From: Euphorbia lathyris
Lineage: Eukaryota > Streptophyta > Magnoliopsida > Malpighiales > Euphorbiaceae
Assembly (NCBI RefSeq): GCF_963576675.1
Contig: NC_088916.1
Location: forward strand, 84,089,501-84,153,500
DNA: 64,000 nucleotides
Direction: 5' to 3'
A program made the translations under genes and the position numbers. Numbering within the stretch: the first letter of the stretch is position 1; every line of letters begins with the position of its first letter. Shown piece by piece: positions 34,249-45,383 of the stretch. The notes beneath the pieces were generated by a model that was not told the origin of the DNA, made no database searches, and saw only the letters and a program-made list of their open reading frames with translations.

Positions 34249-34649
34249 GGATTTTTATTAAATTTAATTGATAATATGATAGTTAGGGTCTCTAATTGAA
34301 TTGATAGGGGTTTTGATTTTAGGGTTCAATTGAATTGATTGAATTGAATTGATAATGTGATATTTTTAGGGTTCAATTGAATTTATGATATCTAGTTTAG
34401 GGATTTTAATGAAATTGATAATATGTTAAATTTTAGAGGTTATGATCAAATTGAATTGATAATGTGATATTTGACAATTTTGTTAAGAGGTTTTAATTTG
34501 AAATATGATATTTACGTGTTTTGATTAAATTGAATTGATAATATGTTAAATTTTAGGGGTTTTGATTCCAATGGTCTTCATCTTCTTCTTCCCGGTGGGA
34601 GGATCTAAATCTGGATTTGCAGAAGAAAGAAAACATTGATAATGTTGAA

Positions 34650-35688
34650 ATGTTCAAATGGTCTTCATCTTCTTTTTCCCGGTGGGAGGATCTAAATACG
34701 GAAATACTAGCACTCATACTCGCTCGAATCTAGATAGAAGAAAGGGTATGACTGGTTTCGTTGGTCTACAAAAATTGGTTAGCATGCATTTCAGGACCTT
34801 ATTGCTGGTCAGAAATCAACATCCAGAACTGGTGCGGGAAACCGGACGTACGGTCGAGGATGTTGACTCAGTGGCACATAAGCTTATGAACCGCAATAGA
34901 GGTTCATTTCAGTTGCTCTCTGCCTTCAAGCTTGGAAATCGAGGCTTCATTTCCGCTGCTAACTGGTAATTGATTATAAATGCTTTCCTATTTTTTGTGC
35001 TATTTCAATGTTTAATAACATTTCCGCTGCTAACTGGTAATTGATTATAAATGCTTTCCTATTTTTTGTGCTATTTCAATGTTTAATAATGGTTTCTTTG
35101 ATTCGACATATCATTGTAGAGAGTATAGTTATCGGTATTGAGATATGTCTGAATATCCATTTGAATTTAACTTTCCTTAAATTTCATATTTGAACATAGA
35201 CATTTGATTTACATACATGAATCTATCTATATGTTTTCTGTATCCCTAGGGGGGAAACCCTGAAAGTGCTAGAAATTCCAATGAGTGAAGTGACAGATAA
35301 AATGGTGGAAAGACATGCTGATTCACTAGTGAATTTAAGTGTTTTAGACATTAGTTATTGTTTGAATATCACAAGCAAAGGGATTGGAGAATTTGGGAAA
35401 AACTGCAAAGGCCTAACTGAGCTGAGAAGAAACTTCAGATTTGTCTTGCTTAGTGAAATTGATAATAGTGAGGCTATGGTGATAGCAAATACAATGTCTG
35501 GTCTAAAGAAACTTGATACGTGTTTTGGGACTTTTGAAGAATTTGGTCTTCAAGCCGTACTTACTAATTGCAAGGCTCTTTCACATCTCAACATTCAAGG
35601 GTGTTGGAATGTGAATCTGGAAGGTGATGTTTTGGATAAGTGTTTGAAGTTTGAGTTTTTCAGTGAGAAAATATTTTATGTGCAGTAG
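34650..35688 (+). pseudogene. FBW2: FBW2-like F-box/LRR gene, U9 copy
   Basis: Full F-box exon start and promoter flank are kept, as in U1, with TAG (34731), TGA (34749) and the missing base all shared. Exon 1 ends at 34965 and exon 2 is 35250-35688. Lys to Glu at the junction is shared with U4; Met to Thr (KKLDTCFG) is private. The 3' flank has lost about 265 bp immediately after the gene (join near 35745, GAGA repeated on both sides). Confidence 0.7.
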
Positions 35689-36459
35689 CAGTATAGATAT
35701 GGAGAGAGTTTGTTGGCTCGTTGAATTGGAAATGCATTTGAGAGATTTGAGAAATTATAGTAATAAAAAATGGTGGAAATTAAATTTAATCTAAAAAAGT
35801 GGTCAGAAGTTTAATTTTAAAACTCTAAAATAATTAGAAAGTAAGATTATGATTATTGAATGTTGACTAAATACGTTATGTTGTCCGTATTTCGATTCCA
35901 AATTAACCTTTCGACGCATACCCATTATGTTGTCTTTTAGTGTTTTAATTTTTGGGATTTTTATTAAATTGAATTGATAGTCTCATAGGTAGGGTCTCTA
36001 ATTGAATTGATAGGATTTTGATTTTAGGGTTGAATTGAATTGAATTGATAATTTTATATTTTCACTTGCACATTGAATCGATAGGTATGGTCTCTAATTG
36101 AATTGATAGGATTTTGATTTTAATGATCTTTACGTTACTTCCATTAACCCCCAATTTGGAGGTTAGAGTTTGGAACGTTAAAGGGAGATAAACAACAATT
36201 GTATTAAACGACAACTGTATTTATTATCGTCAAATATATTTAATATATTTAATATAGTAAATTGTATTTAATATAGGAAGTTTTACTTATTGAGAAGGTA
36301 GACTAGTGTTCCATATTAATCCTACTTTTTGTGTATATATATTGTGTATATTCTAATTTTCTATCTAAGGAGACCAACATTCTAGACAAATTCTTCTATA
36401 ACTTGATTGGTATCAATTTGAGTGTATACATAAACACTCAAATAAGTGAGTAATCGTAA

Positions 36460-36687
36460 ATGGCAAAAATAAAAAGAAAAGCAACTAAGAAGTTGGAAAA
36501 GAGTTTCGCTTGTCCTGTTTGTCGTCTTCCTAACTCAGTTCAGTGTGCCATCAATAAGATAATGAGAATGAGAGAAGCTTTTTGTTGTGTATGCAAAGAA
36601 AGCTACACCACTCGATGCATCAATTCAACTGATCATATCGACATTTATAGCGAATGGATTGATGAGTGCGAAGGAGCAAATCAATAG
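36460..36687 (+). CDS. ELOF1: Elf1/ELOF1-like protein, U9 copy
   Basis: 75 aa, zinc cysteines intact. Two private changes: His23 to Leu just after the first cysteine pair and Glu58 to Asp next to the DIYSEW signature. TATA box and leader hairpin are present. Confidence 0.78.
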   Translation: MAKIKRKATKKLEKSFACPVCRLPNSVQCAINKIMRMREAFCCVCKESYTTRCINSTDHIDIYSEWIDECEGANQ

Positions 36688-37056
36688 ACTATTATTTGAT
36701 TTCTCCATTTTCATCTTCTTCTTAATTAGGTTTTTCTGTTCATTTTTTATTTGTAATGATGTTATTCATGAGGAGAGGAGGTTTTCCTACTCTATTTATT
36801 AATCCTTACAAGTGTTATGAAGCTATTACCGAGATAATTAAGAACTAAAATATTAATTGGATGCCTTAAGGTTTTTTTTTTTTTTTCATTGAAAACTTTT
36901 TCTTTTCCACTCGATGGTTATGTTTTCACATAATGGAGCTCAATCAACAAATAATGGAATAAGGCAATGTTAAATAAATATGATGGATTGATATCTTAAT
37001 ATTTTAGTTTTATAATCGAAATAACACCTTTAATCAATCACCTCCCTAACTCCCTT

Positions 37057-37192
37057 TTTTTTTTGGGCGGCCCGGTCGCACTACGCGTCCCCGCTGAGCG
37101 AGGGTCTGGGGAGGGGTCCCACCACAAGGGTGTACTGGGGACAAGCCTTCCCCTGCCAATTTATTTTGCAAGAGGCCGCTCCTAAGACTCGA
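37057..37192 (-). mobile_element. Au SINE, U9 copy
   Basis: Same insertion, with several private changes (GGTCTGGGG, TATTTTGCA). The left TSD copy is altered to CTCCCTTT. Confidence 0.78.
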
Positions 37193-38458
37193 ACCTCCCT
37201 AACTCCCATATATGAACAAATTGTGACCCTGAACAAAAAGAATTCAATAGGTTTCTTTTTCTTGGGCAAACATCACATACAACTTATTAGGAGAGAAATG
37301 GGTTCGATCCAATCTGTGCAAGAATTGTATACAATCAAAGTGGATGATACAATTTCGGTCAGTCAAAGAAAAATTTAATGGTCTAACAAAATTTCAAACA
37401 TATTTATTGTATAATGGAAAATGAAAATCTCAAAAGTTGTACTAAATATAAGTCAATGGTATAATTCGGTTCGATCTTAAAGAAAAAAAAACAACCGCTC
37501 AATCAAATTATGTATCTTTTTATCCTTTTAATCCGTCCAGTTCAAAATCTCCAGTATCCATGCTCCCCTAGAAGTTATGACGTAGGTTTGCTAAATCTGC
37601 AATTCTTGATTTAACACTCAAATGATTTTTAAGAGCAAGCCAAAGAATGAATCCAATTTAAACATAATCTAGAGTTAAACATAATCTTTAACACTCAACA
37701 CCTAATTAAAATCCATACTCATCACCTAAAATCCATACTCAGTTATTTTATCAAACCTTATTTAGATATATAACTTCCCATATGTGCTTAAGAATACCAA
37801 CTTTTCATTTTCTCATCCCAAAAACTAATCTAGATAAATACTTCCAACTGTGTAATAAATGCAAAATCTTGCATAAAATAAGAACAATAAATATGTCATG
37901 ACACCTCTAAATTTAGTCTAAAAGATTGATTGGTTTCCTGAATTTTGGAAATATCTTATTAAGGTTTTAAACTTACTTAGAATGACCTACTAACCTTTTA
38001 AGATTTCTTCAATTGTAAATACTATCTAGTTCTTCAATTGGAGAGACCTAAATCAAGTTCTTCAATTGTACATTACATTATCTAGTAAAAAAATGTATCG
38101 CATTTAACCATTAATGACATACTATGCTGACAATAGCGGCAATGATCTTTAGATCAACCACTGGCCTTAAAGATCAGTTTAGCAATATTGTAAATCGATC
38201 TTACATGTAGCAAATTTTGATCATTAGATATTTAGCAAATGTATCTCTTATGTGATACATACGACATTCCAACTATACAAGGGTAGCAATTTATATAAAT
38301 CACAAAAAAAAATGCACTAAAGATAACCAATCTTCAAACTATCACATATTAATATAAAAGATGTTGTTTGGCAGTAATTAGCTATCAGCTTAATGTTTTT
38401 GTTCAATTAGTCCCATAATGGACCAGAGCCTCTTAGATTAACACTACAAGAAAAATAA

Positions 38459-39416
38459 TAGATAGAAGAAAGGGTAGGACTGGTTTCGTTGGTCTACAAA
38501 AATTGGTTAGCATGCATTTCAGGACCTTATTGCTGGTCAGAAATCAACATCCAGAACTGGTGCCGGAAACGGGACGTACGGTCGAGGATGTTGACTTAGT
38601 GGCACATAAGCTTATGAACCGCAATAGAGGTTCATTTCAGTTGCTCTCTGCCTTCAAGCTTGGAAATCGAGGCTTCATTTCCGCTGCTAACTGGTAATTG
38701 ATTATAAATGCTTTCCTATTTTTTGTGCTATTTCAATGTTTAATAACATTTCCGCTGCTAACTGGTAATTGATTATAAATGCTTTCCTATTTTTTGTGCT
38801 ATTTCAATGTTTAATAATGGTTTCTTTGATTCGACATATCTTTGTAGAGAGTATAGTTATCGGTATTGAGATATGTCTGAATATCCATTTGAATTTAACT
38901 TTCCTTAAGTTTCATATTTGAACATAGACATTTGATTTACATACATGAATCTATCTATATGTTTTCTGTATCCCTAGGGGGAAAACCCTGAAAGTGCTAG
39001 AAATTCCAATGAGTGAAGTGACAGATAAAATGGTGGAAAGACATGCTGATTCACTAGTGAATTTAAGTGTTTTAGACATTAGTTATTGTTTGAATATCAC
39101 AAGCAAAGGGATTGGAGAATTTGGGAAAAACTGCAAAGGCCTAACTGAGCTGAGAAGAAACTTCAGATTTGTCTTGCTTAGTGAAATTGATAATAGTGAG
39201 GCTATGGTGATAGCAAATACAATGTCGGGTCTAAAGAAACTTGACATGTGTTTTGGGACTTTTGAAGAATTTGGTCTTCAAGCCGTACTTACTAATTGGA
39301 AGGCTCTTTCACATCTCAACATTCAAGGGTGTTGGAATGTGAATCTGGAAGGTGATGTTTTGGATAAGTGTTTGAAGTTTGAGTTTTTCAGTGAGAAAAT
39401 ATTTTATGTGCAGTAG
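38459..39416 (+). pseudogene. FBW2: FBW2-like F-box/LRR gene, U10 copy, 5'-truncated
   Basis: Begins at the CACTA fusion. Exon 1 ends at 38693 and exon 2 is 38978-39416. One private change, Cys to Trp in the LRR consensus LTNCKALSHL. It shares silent changes with U5 and U6. It has the shared missing base in exon 1. Confidence 0.7.
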
Positions 39417-40450
39417 CAGTATAGATATGGAGAGAGTTTGTTGGCTCGTTGAATTGGAAACGCATTTGAGAGACAACTTCTAGATTGAGTTCTTCAAATA
39501 TTGTATTAGGATGATGAATGCAATACAAAACATACATGTACCTTTGCTTAATCTTATTATGTTGATTTAGCTCTAACAACAGTTGATTTAGATAAAATTA
39601 TTTTATAATAAAAGATTGATATGCTAGTAAAATTAAATTAAATATATTATTAATAAACTTACAAAAATCAGAGCTAACAAAAAACGGTTCATTAGGATTG
39701 ACGGTCTAAAATAAAAAAAAAAGTTTGGATGTAAGATTTGAGAAATTATAGTAATAAAAAATGGTGGAAATTAAATTTAATCTAAAAAAGTGGTCAGAAG
39801 TTTAATTTTATAACTCTAAAATAATTAGAAAGTAAGATTATGATTATTGAATGTTGACTAAATACGTTGTGTTGTCCGTATTTCGATTCCAAATTAACCT
39901 TTCGACGCATACCCATTATGTTGTCTTTTAGTGTTTTAATTTTTGGAATTTTTATTAAATTGAATTGATAGTCTCATAGGTAGGGTCTCTAATTGAATTG
40001 ATAGGATTTTGATTTTAGGGTTGAATTGAATTGAATTGATAATGTTATATTTTCACTTGCACATTGAATCGATAGGTATGGTCTCTAATTGAATTGATAG
40101 GATTTTGATTTTAATGATCTTTACGTTACTTCCATTAACCCCCAATTTGGAGGTTAGAGTTTGGAACGTTAAAGGGAGATAAACAACAATTGTATTAAAT
40201 GACAACTGTATTTATTATCGTCAAATATATTTAATATATTTAATATAGTAAATTGTATTTAATATAGGAAGTTTTACTTATTGAGAAGGTAGACTAGTGT
40301 TCCATATTAATCCTACTTTTTGTGTATATATATTGTGTATATTCTAATTTTCTATCTAAGGAGACCAACATTCTAGACAAATTCTTCTATAACTTGATTG
40401 GTATCAATTTGAGTGTATACATAAACACTCAAATAAGTGAGTAATCGTAA

Positions 40451-40678
40451 ATGGCAAAAACAAAAAGAAAAGCAACTAAGAAGTTGGAAAAGAGTTTCGC
40501 TTGTCCTGTTTGTCGTCATCCTAACTCAGTTCAGTGTGCCATCAATAAGATAATGAGAATGAGAGAAGCTTTTCTTTGTGTATGCAAAGAAAGCTACACC
40601 ACTCGATGCATCAATTCAACTGAACATATCGACATTTATAGCGAATGGATTGATGAGTGCGAAGGAGCAAATCAATAG
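40451..40678 (+). CDS. ELOF1: Elf1/ELOF1-like protein, U10 copy, zinc ligand lost
   Basis: 75 aa and open, but Cys42 (TGT) is Leu (CTT, two base changes), so the second metal-binding pair reads LCVC. Adjacent Cys43 might substitute poorly. Thr4 is shared with U2 and U5. Probably a defective zinc ribbon despite the open frame. Confidence 0.7.
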   Translation: MAKTKRKATKKLEKSFACPVCRHPNSVQCAINKIMRMREAFLCVCKESYTTRCINSTEHIDIYSEWIDECEGANQ

Positions 40679-41047
40679 ACTATTATTTGATTTCTCCATT
40701 TTCATCTTCTTCTTAATTAGGTTTTTCTGTTCATTTTTTATTTGTAATGATGTTATTCATGAGGAGAGGAGGTTTTCCTACTCTATTTATTAATCCTTAC
40801 AAGTGTTATGAAGCTATTACCGAGATAATTAAGAACTAAAATATTAATTGGATGCCTTAAGGTTTTTTTTTTTTTTGCATTGAAAACTTTTTCTTTTCCA
40901 CTCAATGGTTATGTTTTCACATAATGGAGCTCAATCAACAAATAATGGAATAAGGCAATGTTAAATAAATATGATGGATTGATATCTTAATATTTTAGTT
41001 TTATAATCGAAAGAACACCTTTAATCAATCACCTCCCTAACTCCCAT

Positions 41048-41183
41048 TTTTTTTTGGGCGGCCCGGTCGCACTACGCGTCCCCGCTGAGCGAGGGTCCGG
41101 GGAGGGGTCCCACCACAAGGGTGTACTGGGGACAAGCCTTTCCCTGCCAATTTATTTGGCAAGAGGCCGCTCCTAAGACTCGA
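41048..41183 (-). mobile_element. Au SINE, U10 copy
   Basis: Same insertion with a C to T change (AGCCTTTCCC). The TSD is kept on both sides. It lies 582 bases left of the Tat retrotransposon. Confidence 0.8.
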
Positions 41184-41765
41184 ACCTCCCTAACTCCCAT
41201 ATATGAACAAATTGTGACCCTGAATAAAAGCAATTCAATAGGTTTCTTTTTCTTGGGAAAACATCACACACAACTTCTTAGGAGAGAAATGGGTTCGATC
41301 CAATCTGTGCAAGAATTGTATACAATCAAAGTGGATGATACAATTTCGGTCAGTCAAAGAAAAATTTAATGGTCTAACAAAATTTCAAACATATTTATTG
41401 TATAATGGAAAATGAAAATCTCAAAAGTTGTACTAAATATAAGTCAATGGTATAATTCGGTTTAATCTTAAAGAAAAAAAAACAACCGTTCAATCAAATT
41501 ATGTATCTTTTTATCCTTTTAATCCGTCCAGTTCAAAATCTCCAGTATCCATGCTCCCCTACAAGTTATGACGTAGGTTTGCTAAATCTGCAATTCTTGA
41601 TTTAACACTCAAATGATTTTTAAGAGCAAGCCAAAGAATGAATCCAATTTAAACATAATCTAGAGTTAAACATAATCTTTAACACTCAACACCTAATTAA
41701 AATCCATACTCATCACCTAAAATCCATACTCAATTATTTTATCAAACCTTATTTAGATATATAAC

Positions 41766-42179
41766 TGATAACTTGCCGGATTTGATTTGATGATCCTCGT
41801 CGTAGTTACCTGCAAAACAAAACCGGAGACAGGATCTCCGGGAAAACTCTCCGACGATCAAGTCAGTTTTATGTGGAATTCTAGTACATTGATAATCGTA
41901 TTGAGGAAAAAGGTGAACCTACCCCTCCCTTGGCTTTCTTATTTCTTTTATAAGCCTTTCTAGGTAACCGCCGAGGGCGGTTACTCTTTCTGTGCCACGT
42001 TCTCCACGTAGTCATAAACGTGGTCCCGTTTCTCTGAGTGGGTGGTTTAGTGCCTTGTTGGGATTTCGGAGCGGTTAGCCCTTTCCCTTATTAGGAGCCC
42101 ATTTAATCTTGAACCGTGGGCTTAAGTTTGGGATGGGCCCGTGCTTGCGATTCAGCTCAGTTGGTTTCACGAATCATCA
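41766..42179 (-). repeat. LTR, 3' copy in element orientation
   Basis: 414 bp, TG...CA. It differs from the other LTR at 8 positions by my count (about 98% identity), without indels. It contains CTTATAAAAG on the minus strand (41945-41954) as TATA box. Confidence 0.92.
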
Positions 42180-42196
42180 CATGCCTCCCCTCTAGT
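42180..42196 (-). other. Polypurine tract
   Basis: On the minus strand CTAGAGGGGAGGCATG lies immediately before the LTR start TGATGATTCG, as expected for plus-strand priming. Confidence 0.7.
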
Positions 42197-42420
42197 TTAG
42201 CAAGAGCCCTTTAGGGTCTTTTCATATGTCTTAGACAACTCTCCATCTTCATCTGGGTATTCAAAATTCGAAAGTAGTTCGTTCGTTTTCTGTCATTTCC
42301 TCTCCGGCATCAACCCTTTTGCGTTCGTTCTTCTCTGCATTCTTTCTCACATGTAAGTTTCCCTTTCTGTAACTCGTTCAACCATTTTTTCTTTTATTTC
42401 TGTTCGTTTCCTTCACCGAT

Positions 42421-44737
42421 ATGTCGAACCCTGAACTTGATTTCGCACCCTTCGACGAAAATTACGATCGCGAGGTGTCTCACGAGGTTGATGAGATGGT
42501 TGATGAAGCTTCAACTAGCTCTCCTAGGTCTGATTCTCATCCTGCCGATTTTCTCCATCTGGCGAATACGACTGATGAGGGCCTAGGTTTCGACCCCAAG
42601 AAGTTGATTCCACCACCTGTCCCCACTCCCCGTTTATTACCGAAGAAGGATAGGTCAGGAAGCCTAGTTTGCCGCGAGACGATTGACGACTTGCGGGAGC
42701 AGTATCCTTGGCTTCAAGGCCTAGAAACAAGCATTCCCGGGGAAAATAGAGGACCCGGCGACTTCCCGAAGGGGTATTTTACCATTTTTGTCGCTCAAAT
42801 TATCTGCGGTTTCACGTATCCGCTGGTAGATGAGATTGCTTCCATCTTTGGAGGTTATGGAATCGCACCCGGGCAACTGCACCCCAATGGATGGGCCGAC
42901 CTGACTCTAGACATGTTTTTGGCGGATTGTCTGGAGGTTCCCTTCTCGCTCAAGATTTTCTCCAAGCTTCATCATTTCAAAAGTTCGGGGGAGTATTTTA
43001 CTTTCATCCGACAGAGCGGTTACTACGGCTTTGATGAGAAGTCGAACAAAATCCGCGAGTGGGACAGGTCTTATTTCTTCATCAAGTTCCATGAAGGGAA
43101 TTCGAACTTTCTTCGTTGCTGGGGCCGACCTAATGTAAAGAGTTTGAACTTTGGTTATCCAAGCAAGGAAGAATCCGCTATTGTAAAATTCTTGAAGAGT
43201 ACTCCTCCTTTTGTATGGACATATGATCAGGCATTCCATATGCTAAGGAGCCGAGTAGCGATTGCCTACCGCGAGGAAGATCGCGTTGTTTATATCCCTT
43301 ATCGCGTTTTCGTACAATGTACTATTAGCTTATTTCCTAGTTAATGATTTCTCTTAACCCTTTGCAGGGGTGACCCTTTATCCCAACTCGCTGCAGATCG
43401 GGAAGCGAAAGCCTTGGCGAGGAGGAAGAGGCGATTGGCGGGAACAACTTCTGTTGCAGGGGTGAATTCTCCTGTGGGGGCGACTCCTTCTGTTGAGGCG
43501 GCTTCCCCCACCATTGCTTCCGTTTCACAAGGCCCTGCTTCTGCTTCTGAGGACCTTCCCTTAAATAGGAAGCGGAAGAGTAATGCGGATACGGAGTCTT
43601 CTCGCCCCAGGAAGAAAAATACCTCCGTATCCTTGACTGTTAGTGGTACACCCATATCCACCCCATCCAAAGAAAAGGGCAGTACTCCATTTCACGAGGT
43701 ATCACGATTTACTCACTCTTTTTGTTTATTTTCCTTTATCAGTTATTTGCTGTTCTCCTGATCCCTCTCCTTATGTATTCGCAGCCAATTCCTGACATTA
43801 GCGGGTGGTGGACTAGGACCTTTGGTAAAGCCGTGAGCTTTTCCTGTAAAGACATTGTTTCTTCCATATGCAATGTCCTTGGGCGACTCCCCTCTGCTTC
43901 TCGCGTGCGCGAACAAGTGCCGCTTCCAACTGCCATGGAGGGGATTGAGAAGCGTGCTATAGAGGTATATTGCTTTCTACTCATGTTCCATCCCTCAAAT
44001 GCATGTCTCCATTCGCACTTTTTATTCACGTACCGTCCTATATGCAGATTATCAATTTCGCGGAGGGTGCCCTCTGCAGGGATGCTGAACGAGCTAGAGA
44101 GCTGGAAAGCCTTGGCACTGAATTGGCGACTCAGAAGTCACTTTTTGATGATGTCCAAGGCAAAGTAAAGGTCCTTGAAGGCGCTTGTCAGAAGGCCATC
44201 AGCGAGAAGGAGGAAGCTCTCAAATCCCTCCAAGCTAAGTCCGATGAGCTTCAGAAGGCCATTGATGATCTGAATTCGTCCAAGGAAGCTTTGGAGATGC
44301 AAAAGAGGAGGGCCGAGGAGATCACAGCTGAAGATGGTGCTCGCATCTATTGGTATGGAGAGCGGATTCATGCGGCTTATGAGCATGGACATCCAGATCG
44401 TGTACTTAATCGCCCCAAGGTTCCCATTCCTGAAAAGGATTTAGCTGAAAAATGGGACAAGTTGGAGGCCGAGGATGCCGATATGGATGAGGTACTTCTC
44501 CTAGATTGGCAGAGTTTTCATGACTCTCCAATTAGCCGTGAGATCCCAAATCAGAATGTAGAAGAAGGGGCACCACAAGATGTTTCTCACGTTGAACAAG
44601 TGGTACCTTGCTCTGATGCGGTTACTGATCTGATTGTTGGGGATTCGCCTGAAGCAGATCACCCCACTGGAGAAGCTGAAGGAGCCGCTGAAGGCAAAGG
44701 GGGCAATAGAGGCGAAGGAGAAGAAACTGTAGTATAA
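42421..44737 (+). CDS. Additional antisense ORF of the Tat element (Transposase_28-like), 4 exons
   Basis: Read opposite to gag-pol. Exon 1 (42421-about 43311, 297 codons) resembles the 'putative gypsy type transposon' family (Transposase_28): FPKGYFTIFVAQIICGFTYP, then WADLTLDMF and a W-rich stretch. Exon 2 (43369-43698) is basic with RRKRRLAG and RKRK, possibly a nuclear signal. Exon 3 (43785-43964) and exon 4 (44048-44737) follow clear introns of 86 and 83 bp in phase. Exon 4 has a coiled coil (about residues 15-90 of the exon) and an acidic tail. The first intron is a problem: AG at 43366-43367 leaves one base too many in a GGGG run and the intron would be only 57 bp, so this copy may be frameshifted. 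Function unknown. Confidence 0.65.
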
Positions 44738-45383
44738 TTTTATTTATATCCGAACTGTTGTATGTAACAAACTGCCAGTATATATATCAACCGAGCGACT
44801 TTGCCGCCGCTTTTCATATATGTGCAATTGCTGTTTTATTCTTCGTCGCCTTAATACCGGTTATTTTCGTATGCGACCCTTGCCTTTTGCTGACTTCATA
44901 CTTGTAATTTTTCGTAGTTAGTTTTGTTTTCGTTAGGGTGGCCAGACCCTTTTTGCAATTTTTTGAGTACTCATTTATTCGCTTAATTTTATGCCTTGTA
45001 ATTTTTCAAATAATCATAAGGTTAACCATAAGGTTTTGCGAATGATGCGTAATCATGCATCCGCCTTTCTTTTGTAGGCAACACATTTATGTGTTTAAGG
45101 TTAACCATAAGGTTTTACGAATGATGCGTAATCATGCATCCGCCTTTCTTTTGTAGGCAACACACTTATGTGTTTGTATTATCAGTTTGAAAAGGACCTG
45201 CATTTAGCCGTAGCATACTGAATAATTGTAACCAATGAACATCTTTATTGATAAAGAAAAAAGACTTCTTGTTACATGGGTACATAAACTGTGTGGGATC
45301 AAAGCCTCATTAAAACCTTTTATCAGAAAACCCAGTGGGAAAAAACTCATAAAAGGAAAAAGAGTACTCGTCATTTCCCTGAA
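44738..45383. other. Spacer between the antisense ORF and pol, with 79-bp tandem repeat
   Basis: No gene. A 79-bp sequence is tandemly duplicated (45018-45096 and 45097-45175) with two differences. The stretch AAACCCAGTGGGAAAAA near 45330 is a motif I associate with the 3' untranslated part of related plant retroelements. Confidence 0.75.

Larger units (their letters stand above)
32226..34649 (+). repeat. Flank A, copy 2 (left flank of U9)
   Basis: Near-identical to 1-2329 from 32304 onward; the first 78 bases lie left of the window in copy 1. It begins where the TTACG satellite ends (ACGTTGAATTGG). Contents mirror copy 1: CACTA-like end, TATA box (33978-33986), leader ORF (34120-34248), TTGAATTGATA tract and the 40-bp direct repeat (34571-34697). 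Confidence 0.9.
34731..38458 (+). repeat. Tandem unit U9 (subtype alpha), 3728 bp
   Basis: Complete gene content but with the 265-bp deletion near 35745. It includes the 20-bp duplication before the Elf1-like gene (about 36250-36275), unlike the other alpha units U1 and U4, so exchange between subtypes has occurred. Spacers hold no gene. Confidence 0.9.
38459..41765 (+). repeat. Tandem unit U10 (subtype gamma), left part
   Basis: The last unit of the array, interrupted at 41765 by a Tat retrotransposon and continued at 51488. It contains F-box/LRR gene, Elf1-like gene and SINE in the usual order, and the 20-bp duplication near 40240-40265. Confidence 0.9.
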
